DNA of 64,000 nucleotides from CAVOGJ01 sp963700865 (GCA_963700865.1 CAVOZC010000018.1:1054001-1118000), one strand, 5' to 3'; positions 47,061 to 56,618 are shown, numbered from the stretch's first letter. Translations and numbers: made by a program. The notes: a model not told the origin generated them from the letters alone.

Positions 47061-48647
47061 TCAGGCAGGGCCGCCGTCCCCGTTTCGCGGAGTAGCGCGA
47101 CGGAACTTGACCGTAAACGTGCTCCCCTGGCCGAGCTGACTCTGGTAGGAGAGTCGCCCCCCGCTTTTCTCCACAATCGCCTTGCAGATGGCAAGCCCCA
47201 ATCCCATGCCACGCGCCTTCGTCGAGTAAAACGGTTCTAAAACCTTGTCTTCCATCTCAGGGGCGATCCCTTCGCCGGTATCGCTCACCGCGACCGAGAT
47301 CCACTCATCCTCTGCTGCTGCCCGCACCGTGATGGTTCCTCCTCGCGGCATGGCGTCGCGTGCGTTGCGGAGCAGATTACGGATGACGATCGGGACTTGA
47401 TGGGGATCCGCCTGCAGCCGGGGCAGATCGGCGGGCGTCTGGACCTCGATCGTGATGTTCTCCGGTAAGGTGATTTCATGGGCTACCTGCCGCAGCAGCC
47501 CATCGATGGGGATGTCCGAAAAATGGGGATCGGGCAGCCGCGCCATGTCGGAGAGAGCAGTGACCACGTTGTCGATCAAGGCCACCTGCCGGCGGATACG
47601 CTCCAGGTGTTCCTGCCGCTTCTCTTCGGGTGCCTGACTTGCATGCTGTAAATAGTAGGCTGAGGCGGCGATGGCATGCAGCGGATTGCGAATCTCGTGC
47701 GCGATGCCGCCCGAGACCTGTCCCAGCGTGGCGAGCTTCTCGCGTTTGATAAGCTCGGCCTGTGCGGTTCGCAACTCATCCGTCCTTTCACGGATCCGCA
47801 ATTCCAATTCGCTGTTCAGCCGTGCCAGTTGAGCTTCCGCCGCTTTCAAGTCGGTAATATCTCGCACGATTCCCGTAAAGAAACGTTGTCCATCGAATAC
47901 GATCTCGCTTACCGCCAGATGAATGGGAAACGTCGACCCGTCCTTGCGGCGACCGACCGCTTCCCGACCGATGCCGATAATCTTGGGAATCCCCGAGGTG
48001 ATGTAGTTCCGCAGATACCCGTCGTGAGCCTCGTGGTAGGGAGCGGGCATCAGCAGACGAACGTTGCTCCCCACCAATTCCCGTGCGCCGTACTGAAACA
48101 GCGTGGTCGCCGCCGGATTGACCGTCAGAATGATCCCCGTGGCATCGATCGTGATGATGGCGTCGACCGCATTCTCGAGAATCGCCCGCAGCCTTAAATG
48201 ATCAGAAGACGGTTTCTCGTTGGCATGGGCCGACTTGACGAACAGGACCGGGCAAGGAGCGCGACGAAGAACCGCGGTCGCCACACTGCCCATGAGCACT
48301 CGCTCCAGCCCCGTGCGGCCATGCGTTCCCATGACCACGATGTCCACCGCTTGCTCGGTGGCAAACGCGATGATGTTCGCGGCCGGATCACCTTGCGCCA
48401 GCCGCTCCTCAATCAGCACCTCCGCGTCCGCTGCCTGTTCGGCAGCCTGCAATTTCACCTGCCGCATCAAGGCGTGCGGGCCCAAGGGGCCCGACGATGC
48501 GTCCCCGACCGGCAACAGACCGGCGTCGGCATGAAATAAGGTGAGTACCGCTGGCCGTCGCGCCCGAGCCAACGACACCGCCCAACGCAAGGAAGCCAAC
48601 GAACCGTCTGAAAAATCGGTCGGGACGAGGAGGTGGTAAGGTTCCAT
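47061..48647 (-). CDS. Usp-PAS hybrid sensor histidine kinase
   Basis: 528 residues in three parts. Residues 1-145 are a universal stress protein domain with an intact nucleotide motif (VMGTHGRTGLERVLMGSVAT). A PAS domain follows (RAILENAVDAIITIDATGII, then EAVGRRKDGSTFPIHLAVSE), then a HisKA/HATPase kinase core: H-box GGIAHEIRNPLHAIAA, N-box RNLLRNARDAM, G boxes SDTGEGIAP and GMGLGLAIC. The combination suggests a soluble kinase that reads nucleotide and redox state. A sigma-54 promoter lies 47 bases upstream, and a receiver gene follows. The start is the ATG giving MEPYHLLVPTDF. Confidence 0.9.
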   Translation of the reverse strand: MEPYHLLVPTDFSDGSLASLRWAVSLARARRPAVLTLFHADAGLLPVGDASSGPLGPHALMRQVKLQAAEQAADAEVLIEERLAQGDPAANIIAFATEQAVDIVVMGTHGRTGLERVLMGSVATAVLRRAPCPVLFVKSAHANEKPSSDHLRLRAILENAVDAIITIDATGIILTVNPAATTLFQYGARELVGSNVRLLMPAPYHEAHDGYLRNYITSGIPKIIGIGREAVGRRKDGSTFPIHLAVSEIVFDGQRFFTGIVRDITDLKAAEAQLARLNSELELRIRERTDELRTAQAELIKREKLATLGQVSGGIAHEIRNPLHAIAASAYYLQHASQAPEEKRQEHLERIRRQVALIDNVVTALSDMARLPDPHFSDIPIDGLLRQVAHEITLPENITIEVQTPADLPRLQADPHQVPIVIRNLLRNARDAMPRGGTITVRAAAEDEWISVAVSDTGEGIAPEMEDKVLEPFYSTKARGMGLGLAICKAIVEKSGGRLSYQSQLGQGSTFTVKFRRATPRNGDGGPA

Positions 48648-48693
48648 CGGTTCTGCCTGTGGGTCGGCCAAAGCGTCTGATTTCCAACAGTCC

Positions 48694-48710
48694 TGCAAGC
48701 ACCATACCAA
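48694..48710 (-). promoter_or_regulatory. Sigma-54 promoter of the Usp-kinase gene
   Basis: The minus strand reads TTGGTATGGTGCTTGCA and fits TTGGYRYR-N4-TTGCW at every position, with exact GG-N10-GC spacing. The predicted start of transcription is about 37 bases before the ATG at 48647. It is divergent from the sigma-54 site at 48861. Confidence 0.75.
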
Positions 48711-48749
48711 TGATTCATGTGCCACAGCGACGGTTTTCCTCCGGCAAAG

Positions 48750-48765
48750 TGTGCGAATTGGCACG
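48750..48765. promoter_or_regulatory. Candidate sigma-54 activator site, copy B (TGYGC-N6-GCRCA)
   Basis: TGTGC-GAATTG-GCACG, with one base off the shared dyad. It lies between two divergent sigma-54 promoters, about 50 bases from one and 100 from the other, so it could serve both. Confidence 0.5.
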
Positions 48766-48860
48766 CCTGACCGCTGAGAGCGCACTTTCCCGAGCGGTTG
48801 TCTTGCCGGAAAATTACCGTAGGGCAGAAAGGCGGTCCAAATCAGTACTGTCTGGCCTGA

Positions 48861-48877
48861 TTGGAACGCCGAATGCA
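48861..48877 (+). promoter_or_regulatory. Sigma-54 promoter of the Usp gene at 48923
   Basis: TTGGAACGCCGAATGCA differs from TTGGCACG-N4-TTGCA at two positions and keeps GG-N10-GC exactly. It lies about 46 bases before the ATG. Confidence 0.62.
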
Positions 48878-48922
48878 TTGAAAGGCCAGGGTGGATCTTC
48901 TGAAACCGTGGATGTGCCTCCC

Positions 48923-49390
48923 ATGAAAGCCAAAAAAATTCTCAGCCCTGTCGATTTCTCGCCTTGCAGCAGTTTTGCCTTCGAGCACGCCGTCGAGCTG
49001 GCTCGGGCGAATAACGCGACCCTGGTGATCGCCCACGTCAGTGCGCCGCCCCCCACGTATATTTCGGGTTTCGCGGGTTACGGCGCGATGCCGCCTTACC
49101 AACCGGAGCCGGATCCGCGGTTGGAGGCGTTGGAATCGCCTGATCCGGCGGTCCCGTTGGAGCGGGTGCATCTTGTCGGAATTGAAGGCGAATCTATCGT
49201 GAGATACGCGGAGAACGCCGGTTGCGACTTGATTGTCATGGGGACCCATGGATACGGCGGCCTCACCCGCTTCATGCTGGGCAGTGTCGCCGACTACGTG
49301 ATTCGTCACGCCAAATGTCCGGTCGTCGTCGTCAAGGACAAGCAGGGTGAAGCGCATAAGAGTGGCTCGAGGCAGGCGGTTGCCACCTGA
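48923..49390 (+). CDS. Universal stress protein
   Basis: 155 residues: KKILSPVDFSPCSSFAFEHA, then VMGTHGYGGLTRFMLGSVAD, then HAKCPVVVVKDK, a full Usp fold with the nucleotide motif. It is transcribed away from the Usp-kinase gene, and a sigma-54 promoter lies in the shared region. The ribosome site is weak. A DUF4405-like membrane gene follows after 64 bases. Confidence 0.9.
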   Translation: MKAKKILSPVDFSPCSSFAFEHAVELARANNATLVIAHVSAPPPTYISGFAGYGAMPPYQPEPDPRLEALESPDPAVPLERVHLVGIEGESIVRYAENAGCDLIVMGTHGYGGLTRFMLGSVADYVIRHAKCPVVVVKDKQGEAHKSGSRQAVAT

Positions 49391-49454
49391 CGGTCGACCC
49401 GGTACTTTGCTGGCCACGCGTGGTTACGACAATTAAAGGAAGTTTGCGCACAAC

Positions 49455-49977
49455 ATGTCGTTGACGGGAGATGATCTGGAACGCCATGCGTCGGTGGAAA
49501 CGGCTTCTCGCCGCGCCGGGCGGTCCGCGCCCGCAGGCGATCACGCGGACCAACGTCGGCGAACGCCTCCCGCCGCCTCGAAGTGGTCCTGGACCATCAT
49601 CAACTTCTGGCTCGACAGCCTGCTGCTCGTGGTGTTCACGGCTCTGGTCTGGGTTTCTCTTGTGGTCCGCTTTCTGTTTCCCCCCGCATCGATCGCGGCC
49701 GAGTGGCGATTGTGGGGGATGAGCATTGATCAGTGGATGGGGGTGCAATTCGGGCTGCTCGCCGCCTTGACGCTAGGTATCCTCCTGCACCTGATGCTGC
49801 ATTGGAGCTGGGTGTGCGGCGTATTCTTCACGCGAATCTGGCCAGCGACGCACTGCGCGGGGCGTCCCCGACGATGGAACTCGCACGATCTACGGCGTCG
49901 GACTCATGATCGTGCTGCTCAACCTGCTGGGATTGCTGTTGGCCGCCGCCGCCCTCAGTATCACGTCACCTCTCTAA
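49455..49977 (+). CDS. DUF4405-like membrane protein (frame break near 49870)
   Basis: A hydrophilic N-terminus (about 45 residues) precedes membrane helices FWLDSLLLVVFTALVWVSLV and FGLLAALTLGILLHLMLHWS. After GVFFTRIWPATH a one-base break puts the expected end (DGTRTIYGVGLMIVLLNLLG, LLLAAAALSI) in another frame to TAA at 49975-49977. The histidine-bearing helices resemble DUF4405/cytochrome b561-like proteins that may carry heme. Probably in the Usp transcript. Confidence 0.7.
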
Positions 49978-50142
49978 ACCGTTTGTTGCGATACGACCGG
50001 CGACCGGTGAGCGTCACTACCGCATTCGTAGGGCAATCGTACTCGTACTCAGTGAAACGGTGCTCGTACTCCAGAAATCGCGATGAACGAATCGATCCCG
50101 GAGAGCCATGTCACTTGGCCGCGACCGGGTGAAGGGAAACGC

Positions 50143-50838
50143 TCATAGGCAGAAGGGACAGGCGGCCGGGTCGCTGACCGTCAGGAATGCCCAACCGCGA
50201 TAGAGGGACAGAGCACCCATCAAGACGACGCACCAGCCGGCCATCACAAAGAGTCGCTGCCGCCAATGGACGGGCAGCGCATGGGGCGTGAAGCCGCTCG
50301 CCACCATCACCGGCACGGTCCCCAACCCGAAGACGGCCATCACGGTGGCGCCCGTTAACAGGCTGCCCGTGCGGGCAGCCGTCAGCAGGAAGGCATAGAC
50401 CAGCCCGCACGGCAAGAAGCCGGTCGCCACGCCTGCCAGGAAGACACCTTGTCGGTTGCGTTGCCGCAGCATGGATCGCAGTAGCCCTCCGGAAGGGCAG
50501 CTGGCGGTACCGGCGGGAGCGAATAATCGCCGACCCACGCCCGCGGTGATCAGCCCCTCATGGATCAAGAAGATCCCTGCCGCCAGGGCCAACAAGGCCG
50601 TGGCATTCCAGCCTGCCAGTTGCAAACCGGCGAGACGTTCGCCGCCGAAACCGGCCATCGCTCCCAAGGTCGCATACGTGAATATGCGACCGCAGCTGTA
50701 GAGCAGTTGCCACTGCGCATTTTGTCGCCAGCCGTCCGCTCCGCCGCCCAGCAAAGCCGCGAACGGGCCGCACATGCCAATGCAATGTGACGATCCCAGC
50801 AGGCCAGCGATCAGGATGAGGGGCAACTCGATGATCAT
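50143..50838 (-). CDS. TauE/SafE-like (UreH-type) membrane protein of the cbb3 operon
   Basis: 231 residues with about six membrane helices. The N-terminal GLLGSSHCIGMCGPFAALLG is the metal-binding signature of the sulfite exporter TauE/SafE-like family found beside CcoI/CcoS genes, where it assists copper handling for cbb3 oxidase. It overlaps the end of the copper ATPase gene by four bases (ATGA), so it is the last gene of the operon. Confidence 0.85.
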   Translation of the reverse strand: MIIELPLILIAGLLGSSHCIGMCGPFAALLGGGADGWRQNAQWQLLYSCGRIFTYATLGAMAGFGGERLAGLQLAGWNATALLALAAGIFLIHEGLITAGVGRRLFAPAGTASCPSGGLLRSMLRQRNRQGVFLAGVATGFLPCGLVYAFLLTAARTGSLLTGATVMAVFGLGTVPVMVASGFTPHALPVHWRQRLFVMAGWCVVLMGALSLYRGWAFLTVSDPAACPFCL

Positions 50839-53114
50839 GTTCGCTCCAACGGGACGAGTTCCTCGCGCTGGCCGGCTCGGCCAGGCGGAGCGACCGAATT
50901 CGCCGGCTCGTCGGCAGCTGTTGCTGGGCCGCCAGCCTGACGTGTTGACGGGGACTCGGCCAGCGGCGCTCGGGGTCCCGCGAGCGCCCCCAGCCGCAGT
51001 GACTCGGCAATCACAAAGCTGCTGCTGAACACCATGGCCACGGCGGCCAGCATGGGATTGAGTTTGCCGGCAGCGGCCAGTCCGATCCCCAGGCTGTTAT
51101 AGACGACGGCCCACAGCAGATTCCGGCGAATCGTGCGGCGCGTGGCGCGCGCCAGGTCGACCGCCCAGGGGAGCGCGGACAGGGCGGATGACAACAGGCA
51201 GACATCTGCCGCATCCCGCGTCACGTCCGCCCCACAGCCGAGCGCGATTCCGACGTCGGCCGCTCCCAGCGCCGGCGCGTCATTCAGACCGTCCCCCAAC
51301 ATGGCCACGGTGTTTCCTGCCCGGCGAAGGTTGGCAATCGTTCGCAGCTTGTCCTCCGGTAGCAATTTCGCCGCGACATCCACCTGCAGTTGCTCGGCCA
51401 TGCGGTGCGCCCGTTGCTGGTGATCGCCGGTCAGGATCAGTATCTTCAAGCCCCTTTCCCGCAGTTCGTGCAAGGCCTGCTGCGCATCGCCGCGGAGGCT
51501 TTCCTCAAAGGCAAAGACGGCCCGCGCTTGGTCTTGCCAACCGACCAGCACGACGGACAGCCCCTGCGCCACACTGTGATCCGTGAATTCGCGGAGGGGG
51601 GCGGAGCAGCGCATGTCTTGGGCTTCCAGAAACTCTCGGTTGCCGAGAACTGCGGGACGGCACCCGGAAGCGGGGGCGTCGTCCAACGGGCTCCAGAGGG
51701 CCCGCACGCCCTTGCCCGGGACCGTCGTCGCGTCACGGAGTGTTCCGTGTGCGGCAATCGGGGTCTCGCCCAGCCACCGCTGCAGGGCATCGGCCAGCGG
51801 ATGGCGAGTTTGTTGTGCCAACTGGCGGACCACGTCTCGCGCGGTCGCTTCGTGGGTCAGGTCGTCGAAGAATGACCCGGCCAAACGCGGCTCGTTCGTC
51901 GTCAGGGTGCCGGTCTTGTCGATGCACAACGTGTCGACTTGGGACAAGGTTGTGAGGTCGTCACTCGTCTTGAAGACGACACCCTGTTCGGCAGCGCGTC
52001 CGAGTGCCGCCCAGATGGCCAGCGGAGTGGCAATGGCTAAGGCGCATGGGCAAGCAATGAGGGCCACGGCCATGGACGACATCCAGGCGGCCCGCAAGTC
52101 ATTGGCATGCCAATGCGTCAGGAAAACAACGATCGTGATGAAGACCACGAGAGGCACGAAGACGCGGGCCAAACGGTCCGCCAGCCGCTGGGGGCGACAC
52201 GTCTGGCTGGCCGCCTGACGAACCGAGGCGACCAGTCGCGGAATGGTGCCCTCGGTGGCCGCCGCGCGGACCAACAGATCGATTCGCCCATCCAGATTCA
52301 ACGTCCCGCCATGCACCGCGTCGCCGCGCGATTTGCAAACGGCTTGACTCTCGCCGGTCACGAGTTGCTCATCGACGAACGAACAGCCCTCCACGACCTC
52401 GCCATCGAGTGGAAAGCGTTCACCGGGCAGCACGCGGACCACCAGCCCCACTTGGACCTCTTCCAGGGCGAGGTCCACGCAAGACCCATCGGGGCTGACG
52501 ACGCGAGCCGTGGTGGGCAACAGGTTTTGCAGCGATTGCAGCGACTTCATCGCCCGATGTTTCCCCTCGGCCTCCAGCCAGCGTCCAAACGTCACCGCCA
52601 GCAGGATCATGCAAGCGACTTCGAAATAGACGTGTGGCTGACCCGTCCAGAGGGAAACGATCGAGTAGATGAGGGCCGCCGCGACACCGACGATCAGCAG
52701 GACGTCCGCGGTGACCATCCCGCCTCGCAACTGCCGCAGGACGTTCTCCAGCAAGGGCTTGCCCAGCAGCAGCACCACGGGCGTGCTGAACAGCAGGCAG
52801 GCGAAGCGAAGCAGTTCCTTCAGGATGGCCGCGTTCGGGGCTGAGGCGATGGCATAGGTATCCCAGCTCCACAACGCCAGCGTAAAGACCATCACATTCA
52901 TCGAAAAGAAGACGGCCATTCCCAGCTGCAGTGCCGTGCGGCCATGTCCCGTGTCCGAGTCGGCTCGTTCCTGCGCAATCGCGTCGGCAATCTGGCAGCC
53001 GAGACAGCAGAAGACCGGTTCGCCTGGCGAGCCGAGAGTCCCACGGGTAGGCAGGCCGCAGTAGTCGCAGCACACCGCGGCTGCGCGAGGGTCTCCCTGC
53101 GGTTGGCCGGCCAC
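50835..53114 (-). CDS. ccoI: Copper-transporting P1B-type ATPase (CcoI/FixI)
   Basis: 759 residues. An N-terminal cysteine cluster (VCCDYCGLPTRG, CCLGCQIADA) precedes eight helices with the CPC ion site (ALIACPCALAIATPLAIWA), the phosphorylation motif DKTGTLTTNEP and the hinge MLGDGLNDAPAL. CcoI exports copper for assembly of the CcoN CuB site. The usual HMA domain is reduced to the cysteine cluster. The GTG start overlaps the stop of the small subunit gene by one base. Gene order supports the oxidase role. Confidence 0.9.
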   Translation of the reverse strand: MAGQPQGDPRAAAVCCDYCGLPTRGTLGSPGEPVFCCLGCQIADAIAQERADSDTGHGRTALQLGMAVFFSMNVMVFTLALWSWDTYAIASAPNAAILKELLRFACLLFSTPVVLLLGKPLLENVLRQLRGGMVTADVLLIVGVAAALIYSIVSLWTGQPHVYFEVACMILLAVTFGRWLEAEGKHRAMKSLQSLQNLLPTTARVVSPDGSCVDLALEEVQVGLVVRVLPGERFPLDGEVVEGCSFVDEQLVTGESQAVCKSRGDAVHGGTLNLDGRIDLLVRAAATEGTIPRLVASVRQAASQTCRPQRLADRLARVFVPLVVFITIVVFLTHWHANDLRAAWMSSMAVALIACPCALAIATPLAIWAALGRAAEQGVVFKTSDDLTTLSQVDTLCIDKTGTLTTNEPRLAGSFFDDLTHEATARDVVRQLAQQTRHPLADALQRWLGETPIAAHGTLRDATTVPGKGVRALWSPLDDAPASGCRPAVLGNREFLEAQDMRCSAPLREFTDHSVAQGLSVVLVGWQDQARAVFAFEESLRGDAQQALHELRERGLKILILTGDHQQRAHRMAEQLQVDVAAKLLPEDKLRTIANLRRAGNTVAMLGDGLNDAPALGAADVGIALGCGADVTRDAADVCLLSSALSALPWAVDLARATRRTIRRNLLWAVVYNSLGIGLAAAGKLNPMLAAVAMVFSSSFVIAESLRLGALAGPRAPLAESPSTRQAGGPATAADEPANSVAPPGRAGQREELVPLERT

Positions 53115-53278
53115 TAGTGGAAGAGCTCCGTTTGCACGGCGGGAAACAAGTAGCGAATCGTGTAGACGACCGCCAAGACCCAGAAGCCGAGCCACATCAG
53201 GCGCACGTACCACGGGATATCGTTCCCCGTGTAGTTGTGGAACTGCCCTTCCTTCGTGATTTCATTCTCAGACGCCAT
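53114..53278 (-). CDS. Small membrane subunit of the cbb3 operon
   Basis: 54 residues starting MASENEITKEGQ, with one helix (VRLMWLGFWVLAVVYTIRYL). AAGAGGA lies eight bases before this ATG and decides it over an earlier one at 53311. By size and place it may be a CcoQ-like or c-type assembly peptide, but the sequence alone does not prove it. It overlaps both neighbours. Confidence 0.65.
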   Translation of the reverse strand: MASENEITKEGQFHNYTGNDIPWYVRLMWLGFWVLAVVYTIRYLFPAVQTELFH

Positions 53279-53612
53279 GGGTGAATCCTCTTCGGCTTTG
53301 TTGTTCGTCATCCAGCATCGCGTCTCGTTCCAGCATGATCATCTTTGGTTGCTCCAGATCGCGGAACGAGCCATTGGTCACCGACCAGAGCATCAGGCAG
53401 AGAAATCCCAGGCTGGCCAGCAGGTAATTTACCATCGGTGTGATGGCAAAGGCGCCGTCCGATTCACTGCGAAAGGTGTGAATGAATTCCATGAACTTCA
53501 TGACAAAGCCGATCATGCTGGGCGTCAGGATCAGGATGGCGAATGCCAGCGTGATCCATTGAGCCCGTCGCGGGCCAGGGTCGGGTCGGTCGTGGTCAAT
53601 TTTCCGCAGCAT
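53268..53612 (-). CDS. Small two-helix membrane protein of the cbb3 operon
   Basis: 114 residues with helices AQWITLAFAILILTPSMIGF and PMVNYLLASLGFLCLMLWSV and a charged C-terminus. It lies between ccoO and the smaller subunit, overlapping the latter by 11 bases. It is an oxidase accessory or assembly factor by position only. The gap to ccoO is 45 bases. Confidence 0.65.
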   Translation of the reverse strand: MLRKIDHDRPDPGPRRAQWITLAFAILILTPSMIGFVMKFMEFIHTFRSESDGAFAITPMVNYLLASLGFLCLMLWSVTNGSFRDLEQPKMIMLERDAMLDDEQQSRRGFTHGV

Positions 53613-53657
53613 GGTGTCCTCGCAGTTCCTCGAAATGAGCCTTCCTCGTCGGCAACG

Positions 53658-54302
53658 TCAGTAGCCTTCCGACTGGATGGATGGCAGTTCTTCGTAGTAG
53701 GGGTAGCTGTCCAGCCACGAGCCGAGCCATTGCACATACGTGATCAATGCCAATCCCCGCTTGTTGGGCTTGCTCGGATCGCCATCGAATAGCCACGGAT
53801 ATTCGGGCATCGGCGATTCGGGCACAATCATTTTGGGCCGGTAAAAATGGACGGTGTGCCAGTCATTGCCATGGCGTCCCCCTTGGCGACTGAGATCGGG
53901 GCCGACGCGGCGGGTGCCAAACATGACGGGTCGCTGCAGTGCGTTCTGGTATTCGGGCGTTTCCGAGACGGGACCGTAACGCAGCGATTCGTTCGAAACG
54001 GGACGCACGAATTGGCTGTGGCAGTGCCAGCACGCTTCGCCAATGTAAACCTGCCGGCCCAGCCGTAGGGCCTCCGCGCAGTTCTCTTTCGTGGGTTCGC
54101 CAAAGGCGGCGGCAAATTGGTCCGGATAGCGGCGACTCAGCTCACCGAACTGGTACATCACTCGGTCGTTGACGACTTCCTCCACCGTCTGTTCGGGCAG
54201 ATCCTTGAACATCAACATCGGCACCGCCACGTTCGACAGAAAGGCAAAGGCAAAGAAGCCAATGCCCGCGATAAACAGAATACCGCTTTTGCTTTCCAGC
54301 AT
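53658..54302 (-). CDS. ccoO: cbb3-type cytochrome c oxidase subunit II (monoheme)
   Basis: 214 residues. One N-terminal helix (GILFIAGIGFFAFAFLSNVA) anchors a periplasmic cytochrome with heme motif CWHCH at residues 91-95 and the conserved SQFVRPVSNESLRYG and FGTRRVGPDLSRQGGRHGND blocks. It passes electrons to CcoN. It lies 12 bases after ccoN. Confidence 0.93.
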   Translation of the reverse strand: MLESKSGILFIAGIGFFAFAFLSNVAVPMLMFKDLPEQTVEEVVNDRVMYQFGELSRRYPDQFAAAFGEPTKENCAEALRLGRQVYIGEACWHCHSQFVRPVSNESLRYGPVSETPEYQNALQRPVMFGTRRVGPDLSRQGGRHGNDWHTVHFYRPKMIVPESPMPEYPWLFDGDPSKPNKRGLALITYVQWLGSWLDSYPYYEELPSIQSEGY

Positions 54303-54314
54303 GAGAGGATTTCC

Positions 54315-55790
54315 TTATGCAACCGTCGCCAAAGCGTTGAACGTTTTGTCTTCGGGACTGCGCATCGTTTTCACGATGTTGTAAACAAAACAGAGAAAGC
54401 CGCCGAACATCATCAGTCCGGCAAAGACCCGCACGATCCAGAACGGTTGGGAGCCGTTCAGCATGGCTTGCCAAGGCTGCATCGAGGCCCAGTAATAACC
54501 CTGAAAGACGCCAGCCAGTCCAAGATCGAGGAACATGATGAAGACGCCTACCGCGGAGAGCCAAAAATGCCATTCGGCCAGTCGGCGGCTGTACCACGGG
54601 CGATTTACCAGTCGCGGAATCAGATGCGTCATGAAGCCGAAGATCCACATGCTGAACACACCGAACATCACCAGATGGGCGTGCCCAACCACCCAGTCGG
54701 TGAAGTGAATCAGTTTTTGGAAAGTGAGCGTGACCTGCAGCGCGCATTGAAAGCAGGTGATGAAGTAGAAGATCATGCCGGTGTAGAACCAGCGGATCGG
54801 CAGGTTCGTCTTCACCATCTGGCCATCACCCCACAGCGTCCCGAGAAAGTTGATGACGACCGTGGCCACGACAAATTCGACGGCAATCGTCGAAACGATG
54901 GCCCCATACTGCAGGAACATCGGGATGGGCGTGTACAGGAAGTGATGAATCCCCTGCAGCGGATAGAAGAAGGCCAGTCCCCAGAAACCGACCAACGACA
55001 AACCGTGCGACCAGATCGGCTTCTTGAGAATGATCGGCACGATGTAATACATCATGCCCCAACCCATGGGGGTGACGAACAGGCCCACCAGGTCGTGAAT
55101 GAACAGGCCGCCGACGGCGCCGGCATTCGTACCCGTCAGTGCGTACTCGGGGAGGAAATTGCCCATCGCGTAGGTGAGAAACGTCCATACAAAGGCCGCC
55201 ATGAAGTACCACAGCGTAACATAGAGCGGGCCCTGCGACATGGCGATCGGCACGAGGTAGTTCACGGCGACCAGAGCGAGTCCCAAGAGGGCGACCGGAT
55301 CGATCCAGAAGGGGGTCTCGCCCCACTCCAAACCCTGGGCACCTAGCGAAAAGGTGATATTCCAGTCCTTCGCCAGATCGGAGACCCAAGCTTGGGCTTG
55401 AAACGCTGGTCCGAACAGAATGCCAGCGGCCGCACTGAGGACGATGAATTGCCAGGCAAAGAAGATGAAATAGGAGAGCAGCCGACTGGCCGGCGGTCGT
55501 AAGGTCAAGCGCGGAACGGCCCATTGGAGCATGCCCAAAAAGGCATTTGCCAGAAAGCCGTAGGCGATCGCATTGGTGTGGACCATCCGCCAGCGACCGG
55601 GCGATAGGAACTCACTCCCCTGCAGTGGATTCCAGTGAACCAACTGCAAGGCCATCAAGAGGCCTCCCAGCATGGAAATGCCCATGAAGAACAAGGCCAT
55701 CCAGAAGTACCAACGCACCAGGCGTTCGTCGACGAGTTCTTCGTGAGTTGGCAGGGCCTGAATCGTGCCAGCTTCCTGTGCCACGGTCAT
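54315..55790 (-). CDS. ccoN: cbb3-type cytochrome c oxidase catalytic subunit I
   Basis: 491 residues with twelve helices. The heme and CuB histidine regions are seen: HTNAIAYGFLANAFLGMLQ, IHDLVGLFVTPMGWGMMYY, LQGIHHFLYTPIPMFLQYG and VGHAHLVMFGVFSMWIFGF. This high-affinity oxidase reduces oxygen at low tension and pumps protons. AGGA precedes the ATG at good distance. Confidence 0.95.
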   Translation of the reverse strand: MTVAQEAGTIQALPTHEELVDERLVRWYFWMALFFMGISMLGGLLMALQLVHWNPLQGSEFLSPGRWRMVHTNAIAYGFLANAFLGMLQWAVPRLTLRPPASRLLSYFIFFAWQFIVLSAAAGILFGPAFQAQAWVSDLAKDWNITFSLGAQGLEWGETPFWIDPVALLGLALVAVNYLVPIAMSQGPLYVTLWYFMAAFVWTFLTYAMGNFLPEYALTGTNAGAVGGLFIHDLVGLFVTPMGWGMMYYIVPIILKKPIWSHGLSLVGFWGLAFFYPLQGIHHFLYTPIPMFLQYGAIVSTIAVEFVVATVVINFLGTLWGDGQMVKTNLPIRWFYTGMIFYFITCFQCALQVTLTFQKLIHFTDWVVGHAHLVMFGVFSMWIFGFMTHLIPRLVNRPWYSRRLAEWHFWLSAVGVFIMFLDLGLAGVFQGYYWASMQPWQAMLNGSQPFWIVRVFAGLMMFGGFLCFVYNIVKTMRSPEDKTFNALATVA

Positions 55791-55840
55791 GATGCATCCT
55801 CAAGCTATGGTAAAATCGATTCCGAGTGGAAAGAGTGAAT

Positions 55841-56497
55841 TCAGGTCATCGATTGCTGCGTCGCGAGGCCGCGCGAGCGATCGACCTGCGCCACGCTCAA
55901 TGCTCCCCAGGGATACATGGCCGCCACAACCCAGGCGAACACCAGGTGGGTTCCGGCGCCAATCCAAGGCGGCATGAATTGGGGATTGGTGATCCAGTTC
56001 CCTCCGAACAGCAGCGGTTGCAGCCAGGACAGGATCAAATAGAAGTTCACGGTCCACAGCAGCAGTCCCGCCACCGTGGCAAAGAGCAAGCGTTGCAGCA
56101 GTGTCCCCTGCGGCAGGAACCAGGCCAGCGCCAGATGGAGCGGAATGGCCAGGACCATGCCCGTCAGGATGTAGAGGCAGCAGCCGATCGCCAGAATGAT
56201 GCCCGTATCCAGCCCTGTTTCCAGCGATCGCTCGCCCATGGGAAAGGTCAGGTAGACCTGGATCAGGCGGAGCGGATGCTGACCGACGATCAGCGAGCCG
56301 ATGATGTTCAGGAGCAGGCTCGCCACCGCGCCAAACATCCCCAGAATCGCCCCCGACCAGGCATAATAGGTGGAGTAAAAATTACCTTGGGAACGACTCC
56401 ATACCGCCGGTCGTTCCGACTTGAGCTCGGATTCCAATTCCGCCATCCGCCGACGCAAATCGTCGAGTTCCTGCTGTTTGGTGGTTTCAGCGTTCAT
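55841..56497 (-). CDS. Membrane protein of the cbb3 operon
   Basis: 218 residues. A short coiled-coil start (LDDLRRRMAELESELKSE) precedes about five helices (SGAILGMFGAVASLLLNIIG, GIILAIGCCLYILTGMVLAI, FATVAGLLLWTVNFYLILSW). It lies between the diheme cytochrome and ccoN and is probably an oxidase-associated integral protein. No known family is recognised. Confidence 0.7.
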   Translation of the reverse strand: MNAETTKQQELDDLRRRMAELESELKSERPAVWSRSQGNFYSTYYAWSGAILGMFGAVASLLLNIIGSLIVGQHPLRLIQVYLTFPMGERSLETGLDTGIILAIGCCLYILTGMVLAIPLHLALAWFLPQGTLLQRLLFATVAGLLLWTVNFYLILSWLQPLLFGGNWITNPQFMPPWIGAGTHLVFAWVVAAMYPWGALSVAQVDRSRGLATQQSMT

Positions 56498-56618
56498 GGC
56501 TTGGTGTTCTCTGGGGTGCGTGATCAGGAGAACCGGACGGAAAGGGTGTGCTGGGCGACGGGTGCCGACCAGCGAATGGTTCGAGCCGACGCATGTCGTG
56601 CATTGCTGCTTGGCAAAT

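Noticed and set aside
48758..48765. TTGGCACG at 48758 as another -24 element
   Set aside because: The -12 side reads ACCGC and GG-to-GC spacing is 11, not 10. A better-spaced site lies at 48861. The word is more likely part of the activator dyad.
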